A stretch of DNA of 64,000 nucleotides, from contig CAKOGP040001781.1 in assembly GCA_933822405.4 (NCBI GenBank), positions 366,076 to 430,075 of the forward strand. The letters are read 5' to 3'. The notes below the pieces were generated by a model, which was not told the origin of the DNA, searched no databases, and worked only from the letters and a program-made list of their open reading frames with translations. Of the stretch, positions 18,637 through 28,203 are shown in pieces. The DNA is from Cylindrotheca closterium. Its lineage: Eukaryota > Bacillariophyta > Bacillariophyceae > Bacillariales > Bacillariaceae. Each line of letters begins with the position of its first letter. Within the stretch, counting starts at the first letter, position 1. The position numbers and the translations under genes are program-made.

Positions 18637-20208
18637 CTATTGGCCTAGTAGCATCATCTTGGCAACTTTCATTTGCTGCAGTTTCATGATTTCGTCGCAC
18701 CGAGAAACCAACCAGATAGCATTCGGAATGGACTTGTTGTAGGAAGTCTTATTCATGGTTCTAGTGCAGCCTTCCTTGTCGTATGGCTCGACTGCCTGAT
18801 CAAACCTGTCCCAAGTGTAGGCAATCACGAGCCGACAAAGGTCCAAGACTCCAACTTCGTATTGATCCATAAAGGTTTCGTAACTGAATTGTTCGACGGC
18901 ATCTTCCGCCGTGTCATATGCCCCATACTCTACCAAATGCGTCTGTAACTCGTCAAAATAGTACTCTAACAAATTGGCTTCTCCACCGTTTACCAGAAGA
19001 TTAGCATGGACCGCTGAAGTCATGAAATGTGCGATGTCAGTCGCCGCCAACCCAAAGCCAGCCCATTGAAAGTCGATGAGTCCAATTTCTAACTCGTTTG
19101 AGGCAGACCGGCGAAACAAAAAGTTTGCTTGCTTGGGATCGCCATGTGTAAAAGTTCTGTACTTTTGGTAAGATTCTTTCAGGTCATCATCGGCAAAGGG
19201 ATGGGCCAGACGACCACACTCGGTGGCTACGGATTGCAGTCGGTCGCCCAGATTGTCCCAACAATCCATGGAGGACAGGTGTTCTTCAAATTTGGTGCGT
19301 TTGATCTTCCATTCCTTGGCCACATTCGAACACTGATCGGCATTCTGAGCCGTGGGCTGGACGTAGCTTCCCGATTCCCAAACGGCAGCTTCTAGTTCGC
19401 GGCCTGCTTCCTGGTCCTTCCAAAAGTTTGATCCGTGCCAGAAAAAGGCATGAATCTTGGCTAATGTCTGGAGGGAAGCCTTAGTTTCAGCCATGTCTAA
19501 CAGTAGCCAGTGTTGGTACCATCCCTGTTCAGGTGACAAGTCTTCCAACAAGAAGGAACACTTGGTTTCTATGGGGTTTGCCGAATTCGGTCGAAGGTCG
19601 GAATGAAAGCTTTTTGGAATGATAACTCCCGTAGTCTCGGTTGCAGCTTGGCACGCCTTGGACTTTAGAAAGTTTGCAACGACTTCGTAGGATTGGGCAT
19701 CTCTTGCGAGCTTGAAGGGAGAATGCTTGAGCTTTTCTTGGGCATGACTGAGATGTTCAAACACAATGCACTTGTAAAAGGCAGTTTCTCCACCTGGCTG
19801 TAGGTTAATGCGGCATCCATTTGACATCAAGCCTCGAAAGACTTCTTGTTGAGGACAAGTGTAAGAGTCGACAGTTTCAATCCCCATGTGTTTGGCCAGA
19901 TATGCTGCGGTGAGTGGATTTCCATCCAAATCAGGAACCGCAGATGCGAATTCCTTCTCCAGGTCGCTGACCGCCAGGTTCGCAAGAGGAGGCTCTTTGT
20001 TAAAGGCAACAGCGGGATCATAGCCATCATCCAATACGAATGTGACAGTATCTTCCTCTTGTTCAGCGCCGATAGAGGACGATGACGACCACCTTCTATC
20101 AGAATTGTTTCTTACATTCAGGTGAGTCGTGCGCCTTGACGATGGAGTGAAGCTAGCTGAAGGAGTAGCTATGCAGCCAAGGAATAAAAGTGCTTCAGAA
20201 GATCTCAT
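18637..20208 (-). CDS. CHK/aminoglycoside-phosphotransferase-like kinase, probably plastid-targeted
   Basis: 523 aa. Residues 1-19 form a signal peptide ending PSAS, followed directly by Phe 20 and a basic Ser/Thr/Arg-rich stretch, the arrangement of a diatom bipartite plastid presequence (A-S-A-F-like). The mature part has the protein-kinase-like fold of small-molecule kinases: FLLEDLS near 220, catalytic HGDPKQAN (355-362) and metal-binding LIDFQ (377-381). Overall it is most like the ecdysteroid-kinase/CHK or choline-kinase-related group. It would phosphorylate a small metabolite in the plastid; the substrate cannot be told. Targeting is inferred. Confidence 0.75.
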   Translation of the reverse strand: MRSSEALLFLGCIATPSASFTPSSRRTTHLNVRNNSDRRWSSSSSIGAEQEEDTVTFVLDDGYDPAVAFNKEPPLANLAVSDLEKEFASAVPDLDGNPLTAAYLAKHMGIETVDSYTCPQQEVFRGLMSNGCRINLQPGGETAFYKCIVFEHLSHAQEKLKHSPFKLARDAQSYEVVANFLKSKACQAATETTGVIIPKSFHSDLRPNSANPIETKCSFLLEDLSPEQGWYQHWLLLDMAETKASLQTLAKIHAFFWHGSNFWKDQEAGRELEAAVWESGSYVQPTAQNADQCSNVAKEWKIKRTKFEEHLSSMDCWDNLGDRLQSVATECGRLAHPFADDDLKESYQKYRTFTHGDPKQANFLFRRSASNELEIGLIDFQWAGFGLAATDIAHFMTSAVHANLLVNGGEANLLEYYFDELQTHLVEYGAYDTAEDAVEQFSYETFMDQYEVGVLDLCRLVIAYTWDRFDQAVEPYDKEGCTRTMNKTSYNKSIPNAIWLVSRCDEIMKLQQMKVAKMMLLGQ

Positions 20209-20924
20209 GATGAAAAAGTGTTACTGCTGTGTTTCTTCTCCTTCGTGGTATGAGTACCCTTCCGATGCATTGAAATAAGGGTCAGTCGTGATGAGATGAC
20301 GAGTGAATAAATCAATCGAAAAGAATCAAGCTGCGTTCCGCAAGCTGTTCGGAGATGATGCGACTGATTGATTCATTCATTCATTCATGCTATCCACTCG
20401 TGACTCAATCACTCCCGTAATAACGTTACAAAAGGGTACACATGTACGTCAGACCGTTAGATTTCAGTCCATCAAATCCAACAACAACAATCGCAAACAG
20501 GAGCGACGACGCATAAGTTGACCAGCGTGAAACCTTTATACTAGTGCAACCCTATCTACAATTCTTCTTGCTAGTCTCTTAAATCAATACACACTAGCTA
20601 GTGCCACTTGCAAGTTCCCGAAATAATCAAAAATGTTGTTTTAGTCGAGTCGGTCGGCTATCCAATCAAATGAGAGAACGAATAAATAGAATAGAAGAAC
20701 AGATTTCCAAGAAAATCACGAAGATAAAGTATCTAAAAGATTCTGTTTTGTAGAGAGGATGACAACATGATCAGCCAACCGAATCCTCTTCAAAAGCTAC
20801 CCTTAATGCATATATCCTACGCCCTACATGATTCTCTGTTTCAAAAAATAGTATGGTTCTAGATATATTTTAATAAAACTGTTTCAAAATGAGGCTTCAG
20901 CAAAGTGCGCTTCTGGCTTTTCCT
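20209..20924. other. intergenic between kinase and HA-domain genes
   Basis: Contains an ATTC microsatellite near 20370-20388. The right end (20814-20924) is the 3' flank of the HA gene and is repeated near 22648-22730. No gene recognised. Confidence 0.5.
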
Positions 20925-21860
20925 TCAATAGGTACCAGCATTCGCAAACTTTCTGGCTTTTTGGATGTCGAAGACAAAACCCAAAGATTTCAACAGTTGG
21001 AATCGTTCCAAAGTCATGGTCGAAGATGTAGACCCCGAGACGTAAAGTTTGTATTGGCGACGTTGACACTTCACCCATGTGGACAGTGCAGCATTCTCTG
21101 CATAATGCGAGGGGACGTTGCAATGACCTGTTCTTTGTTTGAAGGCCATGAGATCGTTCACCTTCTCCTGCCATGCTGATGCATGAGAGTGCCATACAAA
21201 TCCGATGGATTCAAGCTCCTGAATGCGGCGGGTCGTCATGGTGGAGGTGGGGTCGCAGTCGCGAAACTTCTTGTATTGATATCGCTGTCTCTTGACCCAT
21301 CGAGCAAGGATAGGATCCGATGAGTAGGAATGAGGAACACAGCAGTGTCCATTCACAAGCTTGAACTGGACCAGCTTTCGGAACTGAGCTTGCCATTGTT
21401 TCTCTTGATATGGGCGAAAGCGAGCTGTGCTTTCTTCGCCAGGAAAATCTTGCACATGGCTGGTCCGTTGGCGCTTGCATGGGCCTTGCACTATGTTGGA
21501 GACGAGATCTTCGGAGCTTCTTTTGGATCCAACAAGATCCATCATCAGGGGGTGCAGCATGTCAATCAGACTCTCGCACAACAGGTTGGCTTCGGCTGTC
21601 GGTACGTTCGGATTCATGGTGGAAGACGAAAGGCAGTCCTCACTTGGCCTTTGGTTGTGAGATCTGAGCGGCAAAGGCTCCATGCTTATATCATCAAAGG
21701 GATTCTCAAAGGAAAGTGGCGGTGTCGAAGAAACGGAAGAAGAAGAGAATGTAATTTCGAAAGCAGGGAAAGGGCAGTTCACAAGTGACAGCAGGCCATC
21801 TCCGGGAGCACCTGGATAGCCGTAGCTATCGTTTCGAAGCTTGTTGTTGTCAGCGAACAT
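20925..21860 (-). CDS. protein with two helicase-associated (HA) domains
   Basis: 311 aa. The first 140 residues are low-complexity, Ser/Pro-rich and contain a basic patch (GPCKRQRTS) that could be a nuclear signal. Two HA domains follow, at about 142-212 (WQAQFRKLVQFKLVNGHCCVP...LARWVKRQRYQYKKF) and about 214-282 (WQEKVNDLMAFKQRTGHCNVP...LSTWVKCQRRQYKLY). HA domains are abundant stand-alone modules in diatoms, thought to bind nucleic acids; no helicase motor is present. Two decayed copies lie downstream at 22648-23316 and 25668-26120. Confidence 0.85.
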   Translation of the reverse strand: MFADNNKLRNDSYGYPGAPGDGLLSLVNCPFPAFEITFSSSSVSSTPPLSFENPFDDISMEPLPLRSHNQRPSEDCLSSSTMNPNVPTAEANLLCESLIDMLHPLMMDLVGSKRSSEDLVSNIVQGPCKRQRTSHVQDFPGEESTARFRPYQEKQWQAQFRKLVQFKLVNGHCCVPHSYSSDPILARWVKRQRYQYKKFRDCDPTSTMTTRRIQELESIGFVWHSHASAWQEKVNDLMAFKQRTGHCNVPSHYAENAALSTWVKCQRRQYKLYVSGSTSSTMTLERFQLLKSLGFVFDIQKARKFANAGTY

Positions 21861-22647
21861 CGTTGGAAAACAGTTTAAACCGAAGGGAGAAAAAATTGTG
21901 ACAGCAGTTTCGGTCCAAAATGGTATGCTGTGGTGTACTGTCTACAGTATTTTATCCGAAAACTAGAAAGAACACTCTGTACATGTACCTAGTACTGGTA
22001 CGGGTTCCGGTTTTGATACGCAGCGGAGAAAGAAGCAGTTCCTCTGTCGCTTCGCCTTCAAGTTCAATGAAGCAGTTAAAGCCCACCATCATAATACTGC
22101 GATCGTTAATTGGCGGATCGTTTGTAAACATATTTTCCGTCACCACACATCATGGTAAAAGTTACTGCTATTTTAGTACAAGGTTTCCACAAAGAAATTT
22201 TGAATCTTGTCGTGCTATTTTATATATTACCGGTATGATGTGATGGTGTGACGACAAAAACTCCGGGAAAGAACCAAGAACTTCCGAAAATACTTTGAAA
22301 TGCATAGTAGTGTCATCTCGGGTTTGGGCATTCGGTTGTTCCTTCTAGTACGCTTCTACATTCACCCATGTGAAGATGATATTCGACGTCAACACTGCCT
22401 CTGTCATATTACCGTACCTGATACGGTACCAGGTACCGACTAAAGCCGGGATTAAGGTGATACGTTTAACTACACTCAATAGATATGATACCCAGCACAT
22501 ATGTAAGGTCGTGGTGCAACTACGTAAGATGCTGTAGTGATGATGCGATATGATAATAGTGTAGCAGGAAACAGGATAATACCGGTAGGGGGTAGACCAC
22601 GGCCAATGGTCGGTCTCTACCACCGCCAGTTACCCTTTTTGAATAAG
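21861..22647. other. intergenic; 5' flank of HA gene
   Basis: The part next to the gene aligns loosely with the 5' flanks of the two HA relics. GGTACC-type clusters lie at about 21979-22010 and 22411-22439. No gene recognised. Confidence 0.5.
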
Positions 22648-23316
22648 TCCTACGTCCTTCATGATTCTCTATTTCAAAAAATAGTATGGTTCTAGGTATA
22701 TTAATAAAAATTGTTTCAAAATGAGGCTTCAGCAAAGTGCGCTTCTGGCTTTTCCTTCAATAGGTACCAGCATTCGCAAACTTTCTGGCTTTTTGGATGT
22801 CGAAGACAAAACCCAAAGATTTCAACAGTTGGAACCGATGGATTCAAGCTCCTGAATGCGGCGGGTCGTCATGGTGGAGGTGGGGTCGCAGTCGTGAAAC
22901 TTCTTGTATTGATATCGCTGTCTCTTGACCCATCGAGCAAGGATAGGATCCGATGAGTAGGAATGAGGAACACAGCAGTGTCCATTCACAAGCTTGAACT
23001 GGACCAGCTTTCGGAACTGAGCTTGCCATTGTTTCTCTTGATGTGGGCGAAAGCGAGCTGTGCTTTCTTCGCCAGGAACATCTTGCACGTTTGTCACTTG
23101 GACTTGTGATCTGAGTGGCATAGGCTTCATGCTTAGATCATCGAAGGGATTCTCAAAAGAAAGTGGTGGTGTCCAAAAAACGGAAGAAGATGAGACTGTC
23201 ATTTCTAAAGCAGGGAGGACGAAAGGGCACTTCACAAGTGAGAGTAGGCCGTCTCCGGAAGCACTTGGATAGCTGTAGCTATTGTTTCGAAGCTTGTTGT
23301 TGTCAGTGAAGAGCAT
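22648..23316 (-). pseudogene. truncated HA-domain gene, copy 2
   Basis: Close copy of 20814-21860. The frame from the ATG at 23316 encodes 164 aa (to 22822) with one HA domain. Against copy 1 it lacks about 65 residues of the linker and carries a roughly 195-bp deletion that removes most of the second HA domain; the junction reads GTTGGAACCGATGG near 22836 and shifts frame into an early stop. The 3' flank including the former C-terminal codons (22711-22836) is still present downstream of the stop. An ATG at 23361 would extend the frame but has no counterpart in copy 1. It could still express a one-domain protein. Confidence 0.75.
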
Positions 23317-23361
23317 TGTGAAACAATAATTCAACAAAATAATGTGAAAGAGTCTGTGCAT

Positions 23362-24013
23362 TACCGGTACATACTGGTACCGGTATGCATGATGGAGTAA
23401 ATTTTCGATCTTGGATTGTGGTTACCCGAAAATCGGAGCAACTGTTGTACTGGTACGCGTGGCGGGGAAAGTCGCTTCGCCATCAATCGCCTTCAATATC
23501 AGATACCCAGTGCCGTACCGGTAAACACTAACCATAGGTACCACTGGGTGCTACCAAACCTACAAAATACGTTGATAGCAGTCCTGCTGGTACGTCGCGC
23601 GACCTTACATCGGCGAGCGGGATCAATTGCATCGTTTTGCGGCATTGGTGTGGAGCACTGGCGTGAAAACGAGGATTCTGCAAATGAACAAAGGATTCGA
23701 ATCCCTACACTCAGGCAAGTGCTACTACATTAACTCATAAACATTATGCTAGACGTATACACAATAACAGGGGAGTGTCTTGGTACGACGAAAGGCGCAC
23801 CGCGAATTCCAAGCGCTTTCCGAATACCGTACCTTTGCAGTCATTATTTGTGGCAACACTTCTATGAGGGAACTGAAAGCGAATGACACGTAACTTCCAA
23901 TGAGGTGAAAGCTAAAACCTGTTGAGCCATCGTGTCATGCGTTTTTGTAAGGTACTTCAATAGAGCCTGTTTTGACTTCTCGAGTCCAAATCCGGTGCAA
24001 ACCCTCGATCAGA
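23362..24013. other. intergenic; 5' flank of HA copy 2
   Basis: Aligns with 25736-26120 (flank of HA relic 3). Compared with it, this flank carries extra TACCGGTA/GGTACC units near 23362-23387, 23445-23460 and 23513-23545. No gene recognised. Confidence 0.6.
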
Positions 24014-25297
24014 TCAGAAGTAGGACCGTCGACAATTGGTTGTAATCTCCTTCATAGATCCTTTTCCTTGCTGCTGGCCATCTTCTGATAATCGTGATAA
24101 ATAGGTAAATAGTAAATGATTCCACCAGTCGATAGGACCAGGAGCCTGAAAATGCAGACAATCTCGCGGAGCAGGATGAGCATCATTCCGGAGCGCCGTC
24201 ATATTGAAAATGTCCAAATAGTGATAGATTGGATCCAAACGCTTTCGGTTATGCTCGAGCAAAATTTGTTTCGTGTAATGATTGTAACCTTCAAACTTGT
24301 CCCAATGATGCCGGTGCCCGACCGTAACTTTGTAGTCTTCAAACTTGGCAAGAGGTACAATCCGAGCCCCAACCTTCCAATCGAATTCGCGAGTCAATGG
24401 TAAGCATCCTTCATGACCGGGACTAGTAGCACGAAAGATGTACAGATCCTGGGATCGGTTCATATTCGACAAGAGATTTAGCATAGCATCCAGATCTTTT
24501 CGATAGTCATTCACGCCGTGATAGTGTGCTCCTATATTGAAGATTGCCAAGACCCGATCTGGAGCTGAGCTGTCAAAAAAGTGACGAACCTCATGATCAA
24601 AAGCGATCATCTTTCGGGTTGTATTTCGTGGGACGATAGGCAACTTCTTGCCAAACACTGGAATTCTCCTATCACGACCAGGATCAGCACCGTCGACTCC
24701 TCCACCTGGACAAATCATGGAACCATTCCGTTGGTCGTCTGGGTTAAGTCGAAAATTGGCATGACCAATTTTATTTGCGAAACTGTTGTACATTGCATCA
24801 GTGAGTGAGTCACCAAAGAAGAGTATTCGTTTGACATTTAATCTCTGCAAAACCTTGCAAAACTTGTCCAAAGTCAAAATGTCAACTTGGCAATCTGACT
24901 CATGATCGACCCATCTCCAGCTGGTCCTCCAAGGAAATGGAGCATCCTCCGAAGGTTGGAATGCGCCAGCAGTACATCTCTGAAAGGGCCCTTCTTCGAT
25001 GACCCATGGTTCCTCATACTGCCCATAATCTCGGGCAAAATCGAAGTCTTGTACCCACGATCCATTGATGCCTGATTTCCAAAGACAGGCGTCTTGACAC
25101 GCATCGGAGCTCTCCCTGATATCCGAAAGTGAAGTCGAGTAATCTTTGACCAAAAGGCTTGAAGATATCGCTTCGATTGCTTGTTTGGACCATGCCGCAG
25201 ATGATGCCATCAACAATGATATCACTACGGCAGCCATTAGGAGCAAGCATGGACCTCGGGTCTTGTTGCATCTTCCCATAGCCAATCTGATGAACAT
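24014..25297 (-). CDS. TBL/PC-esterase-like O-acyltransferase or esterase
   Basis: 427 aa. An N-terminal hydrophobic anchor at about 17-35 implies a secretory or type II membrane protein. Residues 157-170 carry the serine motif ILFFGDSLTDAMYN (GDS at 162-164), and near the C-terminus is the family's D-x-x-H motif in DCLHFQAPGPIDWWNHLL (Asp 379, His 382). This is the layout of the PC-esterase / trichome-birefringence-like family, members of which O-acetylate cell-wall polysaccharides in the Golgi. Several N-glycosylation sites (NGS, NMT, NRS) are present. Neighbouring glycosyltransferase-like genes fit a surface-glycan role, which is inference. Confidence 0.8.
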   Translation of the reverse strand: MFIRLAMGRCNKTRGPCLLLMAAVVISLLMASSAAWSKQAIEAISSSLLVKDYSTSLSDIRESSDACQDACLWKSGINGSWVQDFDFARDYGQYEEPWVIEEGPFQRCTAGAFQPSEDAPFPWRTSWRWVDHESDCQVDILTLDKFCKVLQRLNVKRILFFGDSLTDAMYNSFANKIGHANFRLNPDDQRNGSMICPGGGVDGADPGRDRRIPVFGKKLPIVPRNTTRKMIAFDHEVRHFFDSSAPDRVLAIFNIGAHYHGVNDYRKDLDAMLNLLSNMNRSQDLYIFRATSPGHEGCLPLTREFDWKVGARIVPLAKFEDYKVTVGHRHHWDKFEGYNHYTKQILLEHNRKRLDPIYHYLDIFNMTALRNDAHPAPRDCLHFQAPGPIDWWNHLLFTYLSRLSEDGQQQGKGSMKEITTNCRRSYF

Positions 25298-25667
25298 ATC
25301 TTTCGCATGGACGAGGAATAGTAAATTTTTACTGTACAGTACCTGGTACGACTTGGCAAATTGTACAGTTCACCGGTACACGTACGAACCAGGAACGTAC
25401 ACTTTAAAAATATATTCAAATTCAAATCGAACCGTTTAAACATTCATTCTTGGATGATGATTGGTTGGATTAGATTGACTCCTGCTGTGATTCGAAAAAC
25501 AGATATAGGTAGGGGTATACTGGCAAGGATGGTACTGGTACTGGTACCTGGTACCGCATGTCCTTTTCCAGGCGATATTTTTGTCCTCTATCTTTCCTAG
25601 ATCTATGTACACTCTGAATCAGAGTTCTTTTAGTAGAATCGATCATATTTTAAGGAATTCCACAAAG
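25298..25667. other. 5' flank of TBL-like gene, GTAC-rich
   Basis: Two GGTACC-type clusters at 25331-25402 (ACAGTACCTGGTACG, CACCGGTACACGTACG) and 25531-25556 (GGTACTGGTACTGGTACCTG). The first lies 35-105 bp before the start at 25297. No gene. Confidence 0.6.
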
Positions 25668-26120
25668 TCATATGTGGTGACAGGGCAGTTCGTGACAAGT
25701 GACAGTAGGTTGTCTTCGAAGCTTGCTGCTGCCATTGTGTAACAATAATTCATAAAAAATTGTGAAAGTTTCTGTGCAAAATATGGCACCATGCCTGCTG
25801 GAGTAAACTTTTTTTTTGAAGGTTGGACTGCGTGGTCTATCCGAAAACTGCATCGTGGGGGTGGAAGTCGGCTTCGTCTTCAATCGCTTCAATATCAGTG
25901 CCGTAAACACTACCAGGGACTACCAAACCTACCTTTTTATATACATTAATAGCAGTACGACGCACGACCTTACATCGGGCGGGATCAAATGTATCAATTT
26001 GCGACATTGGTGTGGAGAATTGGCGTGAAAACGAGGACTCTGTAAATAAACAAAGAATTCGAATACACTCAGGGAAGTGCTGCTACATTAACCCGTATAA
26101 ATATGATGTTAGACGTATAA
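25668..26120 (-). pseudogene. relic of HA-domain gene, copy 3 (5' end and promoter only)
   Basis: 25668-25735 matches the first codons of HA copy 2; on the minus strand from the ATG at 25735 it reads MAAASFEDNLLSLVTNCP, resembling LRNxSY...GDGLLSLVxCPF of the other copies. 25736-26120 matches the 5' flank of copy 2 (23317-23760), including GTGTGGAG and GGCGTGAAAACGAGGA segments. The gene body is absent. Confidence 0.7.
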
Positions 26121-26528
26121 TGAGTACTGCATGTGGGCGTTGTACCTGGTACCGACGGAAACCGGGGTTGGGCTGCTACATTAACTGGGTTTGAGTGAGT
26201 GTTTGTGAAGTTTTACCTTTGTGAAGAATACGTTGGAATATTATCTACCAATATAGTAGCTTCATAATTTGATAGCGCTTCAATTTTTGGCAGTGGCACT
26301 TGGAATCGTTCTAGTGTGGAAGCCGACAAACACCTAGAGATTTTGTAAAGGTAGCCGAGGTGAAAAACTGCGAAACCGATTGCTTCAAATCGTCAGGTCT
26401 TTCCGACTTGTTAGGGTGAATTGGTGTCTCTGCAGTAAATCTTGCTCATACTCCAGCAATATCCAGAAATCTATTAATAACGCTTTGCATCCAAAAATTG
26501 CGAGCATCCAGTGCCACTCCCACGACGA
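26121..26528. other. intergenic
   Basis: Contains a GTACCTGGTACC unit at about 26141-26152. The last 80 bp are the 3' flank of the glycosyltransferase gene. No gene recognised. Confidence 0.5.
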
Positions 26529-27542
26529 CTAGTAGTACTTCTTCGCTCCGTTTCCCACTGGTGGAAGCTTTGGCAGCTGACTCAAGGCAAGGGACAACCA
26601 GACCATTAGTAGCAGGCACAGAAGGAAAACCAACAACGTGCCACGTTTCATAGGCATCGCCCATGGCTTGGAATGTGGGCACCCTTCTGTCCCCATGCAT
26701 CTTGAATAGAAATATGGTTCCATCTTAGAACCATCGTGGACCATGTAGTTACATCCCCATCCCGTATCTTCTCGTTTCAACTCTGGGTACAAGGTATTGT
26801 CCGCGTTATCAAGTTCATCCAGAATCCATGGAGTCACTGACTTCCTGTGACGATCGTACGCCAAACGCAAAGTAGCAGTACCGAGCATGGGCTTGATTTC
26901 ATGCGACATGTTGAAAAACCGACCCAGATACTCTTCTCGCTTTTTAATGTATTCCTCCCCCATAGAAAAGTTCGCGTTTAGGGACCTGTTGGAGAAATAT
27001 TCCATGACGGTAGGTATTTGATACCAGTCATCTAGCATCGAGTCTAGGGTTGCTCTCGCCAAGGGATGCTCGGGAGCCAACGCCATGACTGCTTGGAAGA
27101 ATTGATGGTTGCCGCAAGTCGAAGTAATAAAGTCTGTGTCTGGATTCGGCTGTAGCGCTTTCAAGACTTGAATGTCGACATCAAAGTAGTAGCCTCCATA
27201 TAAATGCAGTGCTGCAACCCGACAAATGTCAGCTTTGAAGGACCCCTTGGGTTCGAGCTTGAAGTATTCCAATAGGCGAGGTTCCACCTGTGGAATTAAC
27301 TTTAGGCAAAGAGGGTCGTCTATGAACATGATATCCATTTCCTCGGCCGGTATACTCCAAGCTCTTGAATATTCGTGAATCGTATTCAGCACATTGTTGT
27401 ACAAGTCTATCGGATGTTTGGTCTCCAGCATGTTGGTCGCGAAGGTGAAGATGAGACGTTTGGGAATTACAGACGTAGTGTCAGCCAAGGTCAACAACTG
27501 TATGAACAGAGACCATAAAACAAATCTTAGCGTAGATTTCAT
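26529..27542 (-). CDS. DXD glycosyltransferase (Gly_transf_sug / OCH1-SUR1-like), copy 1
   Basis: 337 aa. Signal peptide or anchor at 1-24 (LRFVLWSLFIQLLTLA). The sugar-binding DXD region is FKADICRVAALHLYGGYYFDVDIQVLKAL, with D-V-D at 121-123, the signature of fungal OCH1-type and inositolphosphoceramide mannosyltransferases. A C-terminal TM helix at about 304-325 (LLVFLLCLLLMVWLSLAL) is also seen in SUR1/CSH1-type enzymes. It would transfer a sugar from a nucleotide sugar in the Golgi; donor and acceptor are unknown. Paralogue of the gene at 28204-29523, same orientation. Confidence 0.85.
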   Translation of the reverse strand: MKSTLRFVLWSLFIQLLTLADTTSVIPKRLIFTFATNMLETKHPIDLYNNVLNTIHEYSRAWSIPAEEMDIMFIDDPLCLKLIPQVEPRLLEYFKLEPKGSFKADICRVAALHLYGGYYFDVDIQVLKALQPNPDTDFITSTCGNHQFFQAVMALAPEHPLARATLDSMLDDWYQIPTVMEYFSNRSLNANFSMGEEYIKKREEYLGRFFNMSHEIKPMLGTATLRLAYDRHRKSVTPWILDELDNADNTLYPELKREDTGWGCNYMVHDGSKMEPYFYSRCMGTEGCPHSKPWAMPMKRGTLLVFLLCLLLMVWLSLALSQLPKLPPVGNGAKKYY

Positions 27543-28203
27543 GTTCTACGTCTCGCAGTTGGATCCTATCCGGAAAACATGCCAAGCATTAAAGTGTCTA
27601 GCAGTTTGAATTTTGCGGTCACCATAATATTCAATATTTGCATTTTGCGATGATTGCGAGGTCTGTGCGAGTCCGTTGATAGATTGATAAAATAGTCGGC
27701 AGCAGTTCGGTTGACTCGTCCGACCTAGAATTCTGAGTTCTGATTTTGAATTTGTCCCTGCCATTCACCATGATTGATTCTCTAGTACCTGGTACAAGTA
27801 GCCAGCGAACCGAATTGACGCTACAATGCAAAGCACAGAGAGCATTGAACAAAATTGTACTGAAACTTATACGTGTTATGTTTCACGATAGTACGATATC
27901 ACATGTATGTATGAGTCAGTCCTCATCGAGTCGCCGAGTATCAGAATATCTTAGGGACTGCTGCTGGCCCTACTGGAAGCGTTGGAACTACCAACAACAA
28001 ATCCCAAAAAGTGTCCACTGTGTGCTGCTCAAGGGGCCAAAGGTTGAACCCACCGATTCCGCCTACCTGTTGGAGTGGTATAACGTCGGCGTTTTCTCAT
28101 TTCCAGCCACCAGTCAATCCAGAGTAGCAGATGCAAGCATTCGAAACAATTAACCATGTTTTTTCTTCACAACAACAACAACAACAACAACAAATATATA
28201 CAG
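27543..28203. other. intergenic with (CAA)n tract
   Basis: Holds GTACCTGGTAC at about 27785-27796 in the 5' flank of the glycosyltransferase gene and an ACA/CAA microsatellite at 28169-28192 just beyond the 3' end of its paralogue. No gene recognised. Confidence 0.5.

Noticed and set aside
23690..23710. tRNA T-arm-like GGATTCGAATCC
   Set aside because: No acceptor stem, D-arm or anticodon arm can be drawn around it, and the flank is a duplicated HA promoter region.
28169..28192. Short-unit repeat considered as a CRISPR-like or regulatory array
   Set aside because: Simple CAA microsatellite without spacers; the same holds for 30414-30447 and 44815-44856.
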